64,000 bases of DNA, from the NCBI RefSeq assembly GCF_043290135.1, contig NC_134705.1, positions 101,519,239 through 101,583,238 on the forward strand. The letters run 5' to 3'. Under the pieces are notes generated by a model that was given only the letters and a program-made list of their open reading frames with translations, was not told where the DNA came from and searched no databases. Origin of the DNA: Rhipicephalus microplus (lineage: Eukaryota; Arthropoda; Arachnida; Ixodida; Ixodidae). The position numbers were made by a program, and so were the translations under genes. Every line of letters starts with the position of its first letter. The stretch's first letter is position 1. Of this stretch, positions 30,367-40,229 are shown one piece after another.

Positions 30367-31698
30367 TTAACGCGCATGAAACGGCTTGAGGCGCGCGACA
30401 TGGACGGCTTCAGGTCGCGATCGGCGTCGTTGAGAGTTCGTGATGCCGTCGGGGACAACCTCGTAATCAAGTGGGCCGAGACGTCGAACCACCCTATACG
30501 GTCCGATGTACCGTCGCAGAAGCTTTTCACTTAGTCCACGTCGGCGTATCGGCGTCCACACCCAAACGCGTTCACCGGGCTGGTATTCCACGAAGCGTCG
30601 TCGAAGGTTGTAACGGTGGCTGTCGGTCGTCTGTTGATTTTTGATACGGAGACGCGCAAGTTGTCGGGCATCTTCGGCGCGTTGAAGGTACTCGCTCACA
30701 TCGACGTTTTCTTCGTCGGTGACGTTGGGTAACATGGCATCGAGCGTCGTTGCCGGGCTCCTTCCGTAGACCAATTTGTATGGAGATATCTGCGTCGTCT
30801 CCTGCACCGCCGTGTTGTATGCGAAGGTCACATACGGAAGAATGGCGTCCCACGTCTTGTGTTCGACATCGACGTACATTGACAGCATGTCGGCGATCGT
30901 CTTGTTAAGCCGCTCGGTGAGGCCGTTGGTCTGTGGGTGGTACACTGTCGTCCGTCGGTGGTTTGTTTGGCTGTATGCGAAGATCGCTTGAGTTAAGTCG
31001 GCAGTGAATGCCATTTCTCTGTCGGTGATAAGGACCTCCGGGGTGCCGTGACGTAGGACGATATTTTCGACGAAGAACTTAGCTACCTCGGATGCACTGC
31101 CTTTTGGCAGGGCTTTTGTCTCGGCGTAGCGGGTGAGGCAGTCGGTAGCTACTACGATCCACTTGTTTCCGAAAGCCGACGTCGGGAACGGCCCCAGTAG
31201 GTCCATACCAATCTGCTGGAAAGGTCGGCAAGGTGGATCAATTGGCTGCAGAAGTCCCGCTGGCCTTGTCGGCGGTGTCTTGCGTCGCTGACAGTACCGG
31301 CATGTTCTCACATAACGAGTGACGTCGGTGGTAAGACGTGGCCAGTAGTACCTCTCTTGTATCCTCGCGAGCGTGCGAGAAACACCGAGGTGCCCTACCG
31401 TCGGATCGTCGTGCAGGGCCTGCAGGAGTTCTGGTCGCAGAGCTGATGGCACCGCAAGGAGGTACTTAGCTCGAAGCGGTGAAATGTTTTTCTTTTGTAG
31501 AAGACCGTTTCGTAGAAATAACGACGCAAGTGCGCGCTTGAATACCTTCGGGACTTCGGCGGTCCAGCCTTCGAGGTAATCATTTAGGGCCTTAAGTTCC
31601 GGGTCAGCCCGCTGTCGTTCAGCGAAGTCGTCAGTAGTTATCGTTCCCAAGAAGTAGTCGTCATCCGGGTCGTCGGGTAGCGGTTGGTCGACAGGCAC
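30367..31698 (-). CDS. integrase of the inner gypsy element, open frame
   Basis: 443 codons without interruption. The N-domain is H-L-G-V-S-R-T-L ... R-T-C-R-Y-C-Q-R-R-K (HHCC). The core Asp lies in GMDLLGPFP, the second Asp in LITDREMAF and the Glu in GLTERLNKTIADM. The C-terminal GPY/F module reads RRYIGPYRVVRRLGPLDYEVV. All catalytic residues are present. The frame is the downstream part of a pol that is broken upstream by a stop at about 31761, so it could only be made from an internal start or by suppression. It is the only transposon domain in the window that still looks intact. Confidence 0.85.
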   Translation of the reverse strand: MPVDQPLPDDPDDDYFLGTITTDDFAERQRADPELKALNDYLEGWTAEVPKVFKRALASLFLRNGLLQKKNISPLRAKYLLAVPSALRPELLQALHDDPTVGHLGVSRTLARIQERYYWPRLTTDVTRYVRTCRYCQRRKTPPTRPAGLLQPIDPPCRPFQQIGMDLLGPFPTSAFGNKWIVVATDCLTRYAETKALPKGSASEVAKFFVENIVLRHGTPEVLITDREMAFTADLTQAIFAYSQTNHRRTTVYHPQTNGLTERLNKTIADMLSMYVDVEHKTWDAILPYVTFAYNTAVQETTQISPYKLVYGRSPATTLDAMLPNVTDEENVDVSEYLQRAEDARQLARLRIKNQQTTDSHRYNLRRRFVEYQPGERVWVWTPIRRRGLSEKLLRRYIGPYRVVRRLGPLDYEVVPDGITNSQRRRSRPEAVHVARLKPFHAR

Positions 31699-31760
31699 AC
31701 GAGAGAGACAGTCGGCGTCGGAGTGTTTTTGCCAGACTTGTAAATGACAGTAATGTCATA

Positions 31761-33010
31761 TTATTGAAGTCTCAGGCTCCATCGTGCGAGGCGACCTGAA
31801 TGGTCCTTCAAGGTGGCTAGCCAACACAAGGCGTGGTGGTCGCTCACAACATTGAAGGGCCTGCCGTAGAGGTAAGGGCGAAATTTCGACGTAGCCCAGA
31901 TGATGGCGAGGCACTCCATTTCTGTTGTGGAGTAATTTGCTTCTCCTTTGGATAGCGATCGGCTGGCGTAACTAATAACCCTTTCAAGTCCGTCAGCCAT
32001 CTGCACAAGAACGGCGCCAAGGCCTACGCTGCTTGCGTCAGTATGTATTTCTGTCTCGGCCAATTCGTCGAAATGGGCAAGTAACGGAAGCGTCTGTAGG
32101 CGATGTTTAAGCTCCTGGAAAGCGTGTTCCTGTGGCGTTTCCCACTTGAACTCCACGTCGGCCTTGGTAAGGTTAGTGAGAGGATCGGCGATGCGGGCGA
32201 AGTTTTTCACGAACCGCCTATACTAGGCGCACAGGCCCAGAAATCGGCGCACGGTTTTCTTGTCAGTGGGCGGCGGGAAGTCGGCGATGGCGGCTGTTTT
32301 CCGTGGATCGGGACGAACTCCAGACTTGCTGATAACGTGCCCCAGAAACAAGAGCTCCACATACGCAAATCTGCGCTTATCTGGCTTCAGTGTGAGTCCG
32401 GAAGTCTTGATGGCTTGAAGTACAGCTTCAAGGCGCCGAAGATGCTCGTCGAAACTCGAGGAAAACACGACGACGTCGTCCAAGTACACAAGGCAGGTCT
32501 GCCACTTCAATCCTGCCAGTACTGTATCCATAAAGCGTTAAAAGTTGCAGGCGCTGAGCAAAGGCCGAAGGGCATCACCTTAGGCTCGAAGAGGCCGTCC
32601 GGTGTTATACACGCCATTTTCTCTCGGTCTCTTTCGTCGACTTCGATTTGCCAATAGCCAGTCTTGAGATCCATTGACGAAAAGTACTTGGCGTTATGGA
32701 GCCGATCAAGGGCATCGTCTATTCGTGGGAGAGGATACACGTCCTTCCTTGTGATTTTGTTCAGGCGGCGGTAATCGACGCAGAAACGTAGGGTCCCATC
32801 CTTTTTCTTCACTAACACCACGGGGGATGCCCATGGACTCTTGGACGGCTGAATAATGTCATCCCGCAGCATTTCATCAACTTGTCTCTTCATGGCATCA
32901 CGTTCTCGCGTCGAAACCCTGTACGGACTCTGACGGAGTGGTCTGGCATTTTCTTCGGTTATGATGCGATGTTTCGTGATTGGGGTCTGCCGAATTTTCG
33001 ATGACGACAA
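31761..33010 (-). pseudogene. RT and RNase H of the inner gypsy element
   Basis: RT is read in two frames: 33010-32507 (PWASPVVLVKKKDGTLRF, DYRRLNKIT, FSSMDLKTGYWQIEV, MPFGLCSAPATFN) and 32531-32223 (CLVYLDDVVVFS, with YLDD at 32486-32475). A frameshift near 32535 separates them. A stop at 32223 (TAG) falls inside F-L-G-L-C-A. RNase H follows (32210-31761: [35 protein letters not shown]) and ends at another stop at 31761. Motifs are intact, so only a few mutations killed it. Confidence 0.88.
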
Positions 33011-33102
33011 AAAGCAATTTCGTATTGCAGGAGCATGGCCTTGAGCTGTTCTGGCTTATCGTTCGGAAGTCTGGGATTGACGTCGAAAGCTATGGGAGGG
33101 GC

Positions 33103-33750
33103 TTAGTTCCTCTGAGCAGCTTCCGAAGAATCGGCGAGGGTGAAAGCACTGGTGGCTTCGACAATTTCTTCGATGTATGCGACCGTTGTTCCTTTGTTAA
33201 CATGTTTGTACTCATTGCTGAAATTCGTGAGCATAACCGTTGCTTTGCCTCCCCGCAGCTCTGCGATTCCTCTTGCGACGCAAATATTTCGGGTGACCAA
33301 CAGATGCTGACTGCCTTCAACGACGCCTTCCAAGTCAGGTGATTTAGGAGCGCCGACCGAAATAATGACGCTTGAGCGAGGCGGAATGGTGACTTGTTCT
33401 TCCAGAACATTCAAGGCATGGTGTCCTGACGGCGTGCGCGGCGGTAGTGCTTCTTCTGTGGATAACGTTATCGACTTTGTTTTTAGGTTGATGACAGCAC
33501 CATGGAGGCATAAGAAGTCCATGCCAAGGATGACAACTCTCGAGCAACGCTGTAGGACTACGAAGTCTGTAAGATAAATACGGCCGTTAATGGTGACTCT
33601 CGCTGTGCAGATTCCTGCAGGCGTTACGAGATGACCTCCGGCTGTGCGGATCTCAGGGCCTTTCCAAGCTGTCCTAACTTTCTTTAACTTCGCGGCGAAT
33701 GACCCACTGATGACAGAATAGTCGGCTCCAGTATCGACGAGAGCGGTCAC
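33103..33750 (-). pseudogene. protease region of the inner gypsy element
   Basis: The frame begins MTALVDTGADYSVISGSF, with the D-T-G-A retropepsin active site at about 33735-33724, and later V-V-I-L-G-M-D-F-L at about 33500, the conserved second half of retroviral-type aspartic proteases. It is separated from gag by frame changes between 33750 and 34065 and from RT by one near 33090-33010. Confidence 0.8.
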
Positions 33751-34064
33751 ACTGTGGCCGTCGATAAGAACGTCGAGGTCGCTAGTTCGCCGTCTCGCAT
33801 TACAGTTAGGGCGTGGCGTCGGGTCACGGCTGCGTCGGCTTGTTCCGCTGCTTCCATGTTGCGTCGTCGGGCCACCTTCGGTAAGTGAGCTTTCGCCGTC
33901 AGGGCTTTGCCTGTTTGGCGTTGTGTTCGGAAAGCTCCGTCGTGGCGTCGTCGTCGTCGAAGGATCTTCGGTAGTTCATCGCACAGCAACCGCACCTCCA
34001 CCGGTTGCTGCCCTTAGTTTCCCGGAAACGGGCTAGGAGACCGGCCCCGCGTTGGGCCAGAGTA

Positions 34065-35403
34065 CTACCGGTGGTGCGGTGACGTGCGGCGGCTGGGCGA
34101 CGGCGAACGCGAAGGGCTTCGTGGTGTCCACCGAGTTCCTGTCGGGTAGTCGGCGATGTCACGTGGTCGTTCTCCTGGCTGTGGACGCGGTGCATTGACG
34201 GCGAAGCCACGCAGTCCCATCTGTCGGTACTGGCAACGGCGGTATGTGTGTCCGGCCTCGCCGCAGTGGTAGCAGAGCGGGCGATGGTCAGGGGTGCGCC
34301 AGACGTCAGTCTTCCTCGGTGCACTGCGCTGGGCCGCTGGCGAACGGTATGACGTCGGTGGGGGTGGTGGCGGCGGTGGCGTCTGTCGACGGAAGTGCGA
34401 TGGGGCGGCGTTTTGGCGTGGACGGGGAGGAGCGTTGTGGCGCAGTGCAGTGGCGTAGCTCATAGCTTCCGGCTCGGGCAGCGGTGCGTGGGGAATTTGA
34501 AGCGATTGCCGAACTTCTTCTCGCACAATGTCGGCGATTGAATCCACTTGAGGCTGTGCCGAAAGCAACAGCTTGCGCAGCTCTTCCCGCACAATCATTC
34601 GGATCGTTTCACGCAGGTCTTCGGAGTTACTGGCTTGAGCAACAGCGCAGTCTGCAGTCAGGCGACAATTATACTGTCTGGTGCGCATGTCCAGGGTCTT
34701 TTCAATAGTGGTCGCTTCGGCTAGGAATTCTTGGACGGTTTTCGGTGGGTTGCTCATCAGTCCTCCGAAGAGGTCCTGTTTGATCCCTCGCATGCGGAAA
34801 CGAACTTTTTTTTTCCTCAGGCATGTCTGGGTCAGCGTGACGGAATAGTCGGGTCATTTCTTCTGTGAAAATGGCGACATTTTCATTTGGTAGCTGAACC
34901 CGGGCCTCTAATAAAGCAGCGGCCCTCTCTTTGCGAGCGACGCTCGAGAAAGTTTGCAGGAATGCGCCGCAGAAAGCATCCCACGTTCGGAGCGTGGACT
35001 CCCGATTTTCGAGCCAGGTCCTTGCGGTGTCTTCCAAATAGAAGAGCACACGATGCAGCTTTTCGTCATGGTCCCAGTGGTTGAGGGCGGCCACACGGTC
35101 GTATGTTTCTAGCCAGGACTCCGGGTCTTCGAACGATGACCCATGAAAAATTGGTGGTTCCCTGGGTTGATGCATGACAATCGTGGGCTGGGACGCTGCG
35201 GTTGTCATTGTCGCTGCAGTCGTGGTCATGGCCTTGGTCTTCCGCGCCTTGTCTTGTAGAAGCCCGTACTCAGGTGGTAGCCCTTGCTGTCGGCGGCTTG
35301 TTCGCTGCTCCTGGTTGGCGTCGGTGTCTTCTCCGCGACGTGGGCTGGGTTCACGGCTTGACGGGGGCGTCCGGTACATGAACGACGCAGCACCTCCACC
35401 AGA
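34065..35403 (-). pseudogene. gag of the inner gypsy element
   Basis: The first part (35409-34815) reads P-P-I-F-H-G-S-S-F-E-D-P-E-S-W-L, R-V-L-F-Y-L-E-D-T-A-R-T-W, then F-L-Q-T-F-S-S-V, typical capsid-like gag. A run of nine T at 34806-34814 marks a one-base slip, after which the second frame continues (MRGIKQDLFGGL, N-P-P-K-T-V-Q-E-F) to a canonical zinc knuckle CYHCGEAGHTYRRC near 34265-34225 and an Arg/Ser/Pro-rich tail. One slip in a homopolymer separates the two halves, so assembly error is also possible. Confidence 0.85.
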
Positions 35404-35810
35404 TGTCACGGGGTCGTGACGTGGCCGAAGACAGGAGACTTCGTGTTGGAATTTAACTGTTTATTTCGGCGAACCTGTGCCCGGTAAAAGGAAAGTCCAA
35501 TTACAGCAGCAGTCTCACACAGATAGCAGTCTCGGACTGATAGCGGCGAACGGAGCGTCGGCCTTCGATCAGCAACTGTCAAGCGGCGAAGCGCGTCGGC
35601 ATTTATACTCTTGCCGTCGAACGTTTTAGCGTTATCGCTGGCGGTGGCGTAGGTTCCAGAACAATCTGTATTGTTCGCACAGTGAGCGAGATCATATCGA
35701 AATGATCTACTACAGTCCGGAACCTTCTCGAAAACTGCAGGCGCGGTTTGCGCCGAGAATCGTGTGGTGTTTTGGGACGATAACAAAAGTTTGGGAAATG
35801 GAACGTGGCA
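35404..35810 (-). repeat. 5' LTR of the inner gypsy element
   Basis: About 407 bp, pair of 29843-30250. On the minus strand it starts TGCCACGTTCC and ends at GTGACA, followed by TCTGGTGGAGG as the likely primer-binding region; boundaries are estimates. Confidence 0.75.
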
Positions 35811-36173
35811 ATATTCAAAACCACACAAACGAGCGCGAACAGTCCCCGCACTCTCAAAGACTGTAACATTGTCCGTCGCTAATCACACGTCACCTTCACA
35901 ATAGATCACTCAATACAATTGTACATTGTAATTCAATGTCACAACACATCAAATATAAGCACAGGTACATGAGTACAACACTCCATCACATATTCCAAAC
36001 AATACAAATGTACAAAGTTCTCTCATTACAACAATTGTACAATACTATACATCACATCACCGTAACAAACATTTTGACTCGCTCGACATAAAGTTGTTAC
36101 ACAGGATAACACCCACATTAACACAAAAATTGCACTCAGTACTGCCAAACACATTCCGATTCGACCTCAGCAC

Positions 36174-37040
36174 CTATCTTGAGTACTTCGAGCTGCGCTT
36201 GCGCCCTTTCTTGTGGTGCTCTCTCGATCTCTTCTTATTCTTCTTGTTTCTGTTCCAATGAGCCCTTTCCAACGACGGTATCTGAGGCGGCGTCTCAGCC
36301 ATCATTGTCCCCTTCGACACCATTAACGGGTCATAACGTTCAACCGATCCTGTCACCCGCTTGTTTATGTCACGACATTGGGTCTGGCTAGCCGACTCCG
36401 TCACCTTTACATTGTCGGTCAGTAAAAGTCGAGCCGACGTAAGTCCAGCTGCCCAGCACGTAAACTCATTCAATACGATCATGTTCTGATTCACTATCTC
36501 TTGCGCCCAGGCTTCACCTTGGGCTCGAGTGAAATCCTTGACAGGATTCTTCTCCGCTGAATCTCGCGGTCCCTGTGTCAGCGGAAGCTCCATATTCGGG
36601 TCTTCCCCCAAACATTCTGGATCATTCCGCCCTCGCGCCCCGTCGATGTTTCCGATGACGAGGTCGTACAGGGGGTTCGTCATGCATAGAGCCGTAAGCT
36701 TCCCGCTGAAGTACGGGTTTTCAACCTCAATCTCTGCTTCGGGAAGCATGCGAACCGTACTGTCAATTAGGCAAACCGGTTTAGTTTTACCTGTTAACTC
36801 ACTTTCTCACGCCAAATTTCTTCGCACGATAACAGTGGAGTTACACGTATCTCTTAACACCTTAACGTTTTTGCCCACAACTTTTCCAGGCAGCGTTGGC
36901 ATTCCCTTTGTAACACTGCTCGGCTGTTTTGTCATTACAGCACCCGCAATAGGAAGTTGCTCCCCGTTTTTCAACTCTACGAATCCGTCGGTGACGGCAT
37001 TATCATCGGATTTTGGTGCTGCTAGCACGCAGGATACCTG
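36174..37040 (-). pseudogene. protease-like region of the outer LTR element
   Basis: Frames 37028-36807 and 36749-36174. The stretch V-L-R-D-T-C-N-S-T-V-I-V resembles a retropepsin start where D-T-G-C-N-S is expected; Gly is missing. Then N-P-L-Y-D-L-V-I-G-N-I-D-G-A-R-G matches the second half of such proteases. The frame ends in a very basic tail (R-N-K-K-N-K-K-R-S-R-E-H-H-K-K). Neither RT nor integrase follows; the next 360 bp are non-coding and then the inner element begins. Confidence 0.6.
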
Positions 37041-37046
37041 GTGAGT

Positions 37047-38242
37047 TTAACTCGCTCCGTTACTACATGCGTCTGCTTTGCGCCCAGTCTGGCCACACTT
37101 GAAACATTTCACAACCGTAGGGTTCGTGAAGTTAGTTCGACAGTTGTTCGCACGATGACCCATTCGGTTAACAGAAAACATCGCGGAACACTCTCCGGTG
37201 CACGCTTCTTTTGTTCGGGTGCCGAATTTTTCGAACCTTCGGGACACTCCTTCTTGACCTTGGCCAAAATAGTTCCACCTTGCGCTTCCGAGAATTGATC
37301 AGCCAATTCAAGCATGTCTTCAAATGACTTAGCACTCCTCTCTTTCAAGTACAGCGACAGGCTTGGGGGGCAACTAGTAAGAAATTGTTATCTAATTAGG
37401 AGCTCTCTAAGCTCATCATACCCCTGCGCTGTCCCTGAAAGTTCAATCCATCTGTCGAAATAATGGCCAAGTCGGGCGGCGTACTACGTGGCCGTCTCAC
37501 CATCAGCTGGCTTTCCTGTTCGAAATTTGTCCTGGCATCCTTCCACAGTAAATCTAAATCGCTTCAGTAAAGCAGTTTTCACCTTTGCATAGTTGGCTGC
37601 ATCGGTCAGCGTCAGCCTGCCGTACACACTGAGTGCTTCACCACTCAAGCAAGTACTCAAAGCAGTTGCCCATTGATGTTCCGGCTAATTATGGCTCCTC
37701 GCAATCGTCTCAAATCGGTGAAGGTACGCGTCAAGGTCGTCCTTCCTTTCATCAAACGCTACGAGCAGCTTGCTTGCGTTCAAGCGGAAGCCGTGGTCCT
37801 GCCGTTCGCTGCTTTCAACTCTAGCTTGGATCGGAGTTTCACTTCGCTGTTGCAAACAGAGCCGCTCGAGTTTCATCTCGTGCTGCCGCTGCCTTTTCCT
37901 TCCAGCCATCTCCTCTTCTCTTTCTTCTTTCGCCCTCTCAGCAGCCAGCTTTTCTCTCTCCAGCTCCAACTTCAACTGCTCCTCTCTTTCTTCCTTCGCC
38001 CTTTCAGCGGCCAGCCTTTCTCTCTCCAACTCAGCTGCTTTTTCTTCCTTGGCTCTTTCAGCTGCCAACCTCTCCCTCTCCAACTCAGCTGATTTTTCTA
38101 CCTTGGCTCTCTCAGCTGCCAACCTCTCTCTTTCCACCACCTCTTTCTCCTTCTGGCTAACCCACTTCCGTAGTTCGGCGCCAGAAAGACCCATCTTCTC
38201 ACCAAGAGCTACTAACTTTTCGAGATCCATTGTGTCTCGCAA
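37047..38242 (-). pseudogene. gag of the outer LTR element
   Basis: Start ATG about 38230. The first 140 residues carry a long charged coiled coil made of repeats of E-R-E-R-L-A-A-E-R-A-K-E-E-K-A-A-E-L. A stop (TAG for Trp) at about 37690 interrupts the frame, which continues through a capsid-like region (R-F-R-F-T-V-E-G-C-Q-D-K-F-R, then E-L-L-I near 37400) to a zinc knuckle CFKCGQTGRKADAC at about 37105-37064. In that knuckle the zinc-binding His is replaced by Arg. Similar coiled-coil-plus-CCHC gags occur in arthropod LTR elements. Confidence 0.7.
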
Positions 38243-38409
38243 ATGAAGTCTCGCCGCGTGTAAAATGTGTCTGCCTAAATCAGTCTATCGGAACACTCCC
38301 CTGCACTCGTTAACGAGAACACTGAGCAACACACAAAATCGTTCGAATAGCACTATCAACAACTCGAGGCTCTTTCTCACTACTTTGGACACACTGTGCA
38401 CCAAAAGGT

Positions 38410-38428
38410 TCTTGTCGCGGACGCCAGA
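38410..38428 (-). promoter_or_regulatory. primer-binding site of the outer LTR element
   Basis: On the minus strand TGGCGTCCGCGACAAG begins six bases after the LTR end. TGG pairs with a tRNA CCA end. The tRNA was not identified. Confidence 0.6.
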
Positions 38429-38433
38429 TTAAT

Positions 38434-39624
38434 TGTCATGGGTCCGGTTAATTCGGGAGGCGATCGCCAGGCTAATTCCAAGGGCCGAAGTATCGGCCCC
38501 CCGAACCGCACCACGAAAGCGCGGACAATTTAGAAGTGGTCCTATTTGGTGCGCCAGCGGACGCCAGCTGTGGCCCACAGAACAGGTCAGAGCAGAGAGT
38601 TGATAAAAAAACTAAGTTATATTTTGAATTATGGCAGATCAAAACGATACACAAGTATGCACACTCGACAATAGTTGAATACAATATGTCACCTATCAAA
38701 CAACGTACTACGCAGTACAATCAGCCACACTCGAAACAATGGACACAGACAACAATATGCACTACAATGCAGTCGCATGCATCGAACAACCACGACACTT
38801 AAAGACTAAAGAGTTAGGAAACCTATTCAGTCCAAAGTCCTTGGAACAAAAGTCTGGAAGATACTCTTCCGACAATCACTCACTCAAAGTCCAGCGTTGT
38901 TGTCGTTCCGCTGCCCGCGAAGTTTCTCCCCCAGGAAACCTCGCGTCTTCAATTGGCCGCTCTCCAGGCTCCGAACTTCTTCACCGGAAACACGTCGGCT
39001 TCACACACGCAGCTGTTGCCACGCGTCTTCACTCGATAGCGGTAGACACACACTCTTGCCTGTAGCTCGAGTCTTCACCCCTCAGGTGGAAATCCTCTTC
39101 TACTCCTCCTTCGTCACGAAAGACAAAAGGCTTCGCCCTCAAGGCGGAACACCCTACGCATTCTGGCGCATACTTTCTTCTTCTCTTGCTTTGTGACTAC
39201 GGACAAAACCTTCACGGACAGACGCGGCGGAATAACCCCACGCACGCTGTCGCTAACTTCCTTCTTCTCCTGATCTCACATCTCGGCTGCTCGATTAAAT
39301 ACCTTCCGCGCGAGATTCCAGAAAGTTCTCATTATTAGGTCGGCGCGATACGCAGCGAAGGCTGGGGAAAGGGCGAGATGGTACGAGGGCCGTTCGCGAA
39401 AGATGACGCAACCCTGCATCACCACGCCCCTTTCCATCGAGAATTCTCTAGGGCTAGCTCGGCCGCCGATGCGAGGAGCTTCGTTGGCGAACCAACGCTT
39501 CCGAGGGGAGAGGGACGCGTGCCCGGGGAGTCTTTGGATGCTTGTTTTTTTTATCGTTGACCTCTCGGAGCTTCGTCGCGAGAATTCGGCGGCGCGCCTT
39601 TTTTTGAGCACTCCGTTTGTGACA
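38434..39624 (-). repeat. 5' LTR of the outer LTR element
   Basis: About 1190 bp with TG...CA ends on the minus strand: TGTCACAAACGG at 39624 down to CCCATGACA at 38434. The first ~745 bp match the truncated LTR at 29090-29814. It includes a GC-rich part with (on the plus strand) many GCG/CGC words. Confidence 0.8.
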
Positions 39625-40090
39625 GCATTATTGTCTGTTAGATCTCATAATTATTGTGTAAAACACGAAAAACGAGCCCTTAAGTATAAACTTGTTTCCC
39701 TTATTCATTCACGAGGGTCTCGTACTGGCAGACTTGGTGCCGTTTGGTTGTATACGAGAGACTATTTCTCAGCTGCCAGTTAGTAATAAGTGCACGTGCT
39801 ACGTGACGCCAAACAGGCTCATAAAGAGTGTGCCACACTCGCCGTTATAGCTACTAGTGGCGCTGACTGACACTCCCACGTTTAAATTGACATAGATACC
39901 CAATAATGTGGCTGTAGTACAGCTGTCGTGGTAGCTCAAGTGGTAGAGCATCGAACGCGTTATTCGAAGGTCGCAGGTTCGGATCCTGCCCATGGCAAGT
40001 TATCTTTTCACCCACTTTTTTTCTTCTCATTTACATAACAATTGGCCTAATAACTTCCCCTATACCTTCCTTGGCATTATTGTCTGTTAG
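39625..40090 (+). repeat. single 450-bp tRNA-like repeat unit
   Basis: Same unit as the 27.4-29.1 kb array, with its tRNA-like segment at 39924-39997 (best preserved B box, GGTTCGGATCC). Ends in a CTCATTAT that runs straight into an AT microsatellite. Confidence 0.85.
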
Positions 40091-40095
40091 ATCTC

Positions 40096-40144
<49 letters not shown>

Positions 40145-40149
40145 GTGTG

Positions 40150-40229
<80 letters not shown>
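40096..40229. repeat. (AT)n followed by (GATA)n
   Basis: About 45 bp AT repeat, then about 80 bp of AGAT/GATA repeat (40150-40229). Confidence 0.97.

Larger units (their letters stand above)
29843..35810 (-). mobile_element. nearly full-length Ty3/gypsy element
   Basis: 5.97 kb on the minus strand: 5' LTR, gag with zinc knuckle, protease, RT, RNase H, integrase, polypurine tract (AGAGGGGGGCAAGG on the minus strand, about 30248-30261), 3' LTR. It is inserted in the internal part of another LTR element. ATAT at 29839-29842 and 35811-35814 may be the target duplication. The LTRs differ at about 20 of ~400 positions by eye, so it is not very recent. Confidence 0.85.
29090..39624 (-). mobile_element. 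outer non-autonomous LTR element (gag and protease only)
   Basis: 5' LTR 38434-39624, primer site, gag, protease-like region, then directly the polypurine tract (29815-29825) and 3' LTR once the inner gypsy (29843-35810) is removed. Internal length without the insertion is about 2.6 kb, too short for RT and integrase. It would need enzymes from another element to move. Family not named; the gag style suggests a Ty3/gypsy relative. Confidence 0.7.

Noticed and set aside
32103..32657. 184-codon plus-strand frame
   Set aside because: Antisense to the RT/RNase H of the inner gypsy.
36529..37044. 171-codon plus-strand frame, and 37673-38246 plus-strand frames
   Set aside because: Antisense to the gag and protease region of the outer LTR element; their Ser/Leu richness mirrors the charged coiled coil.
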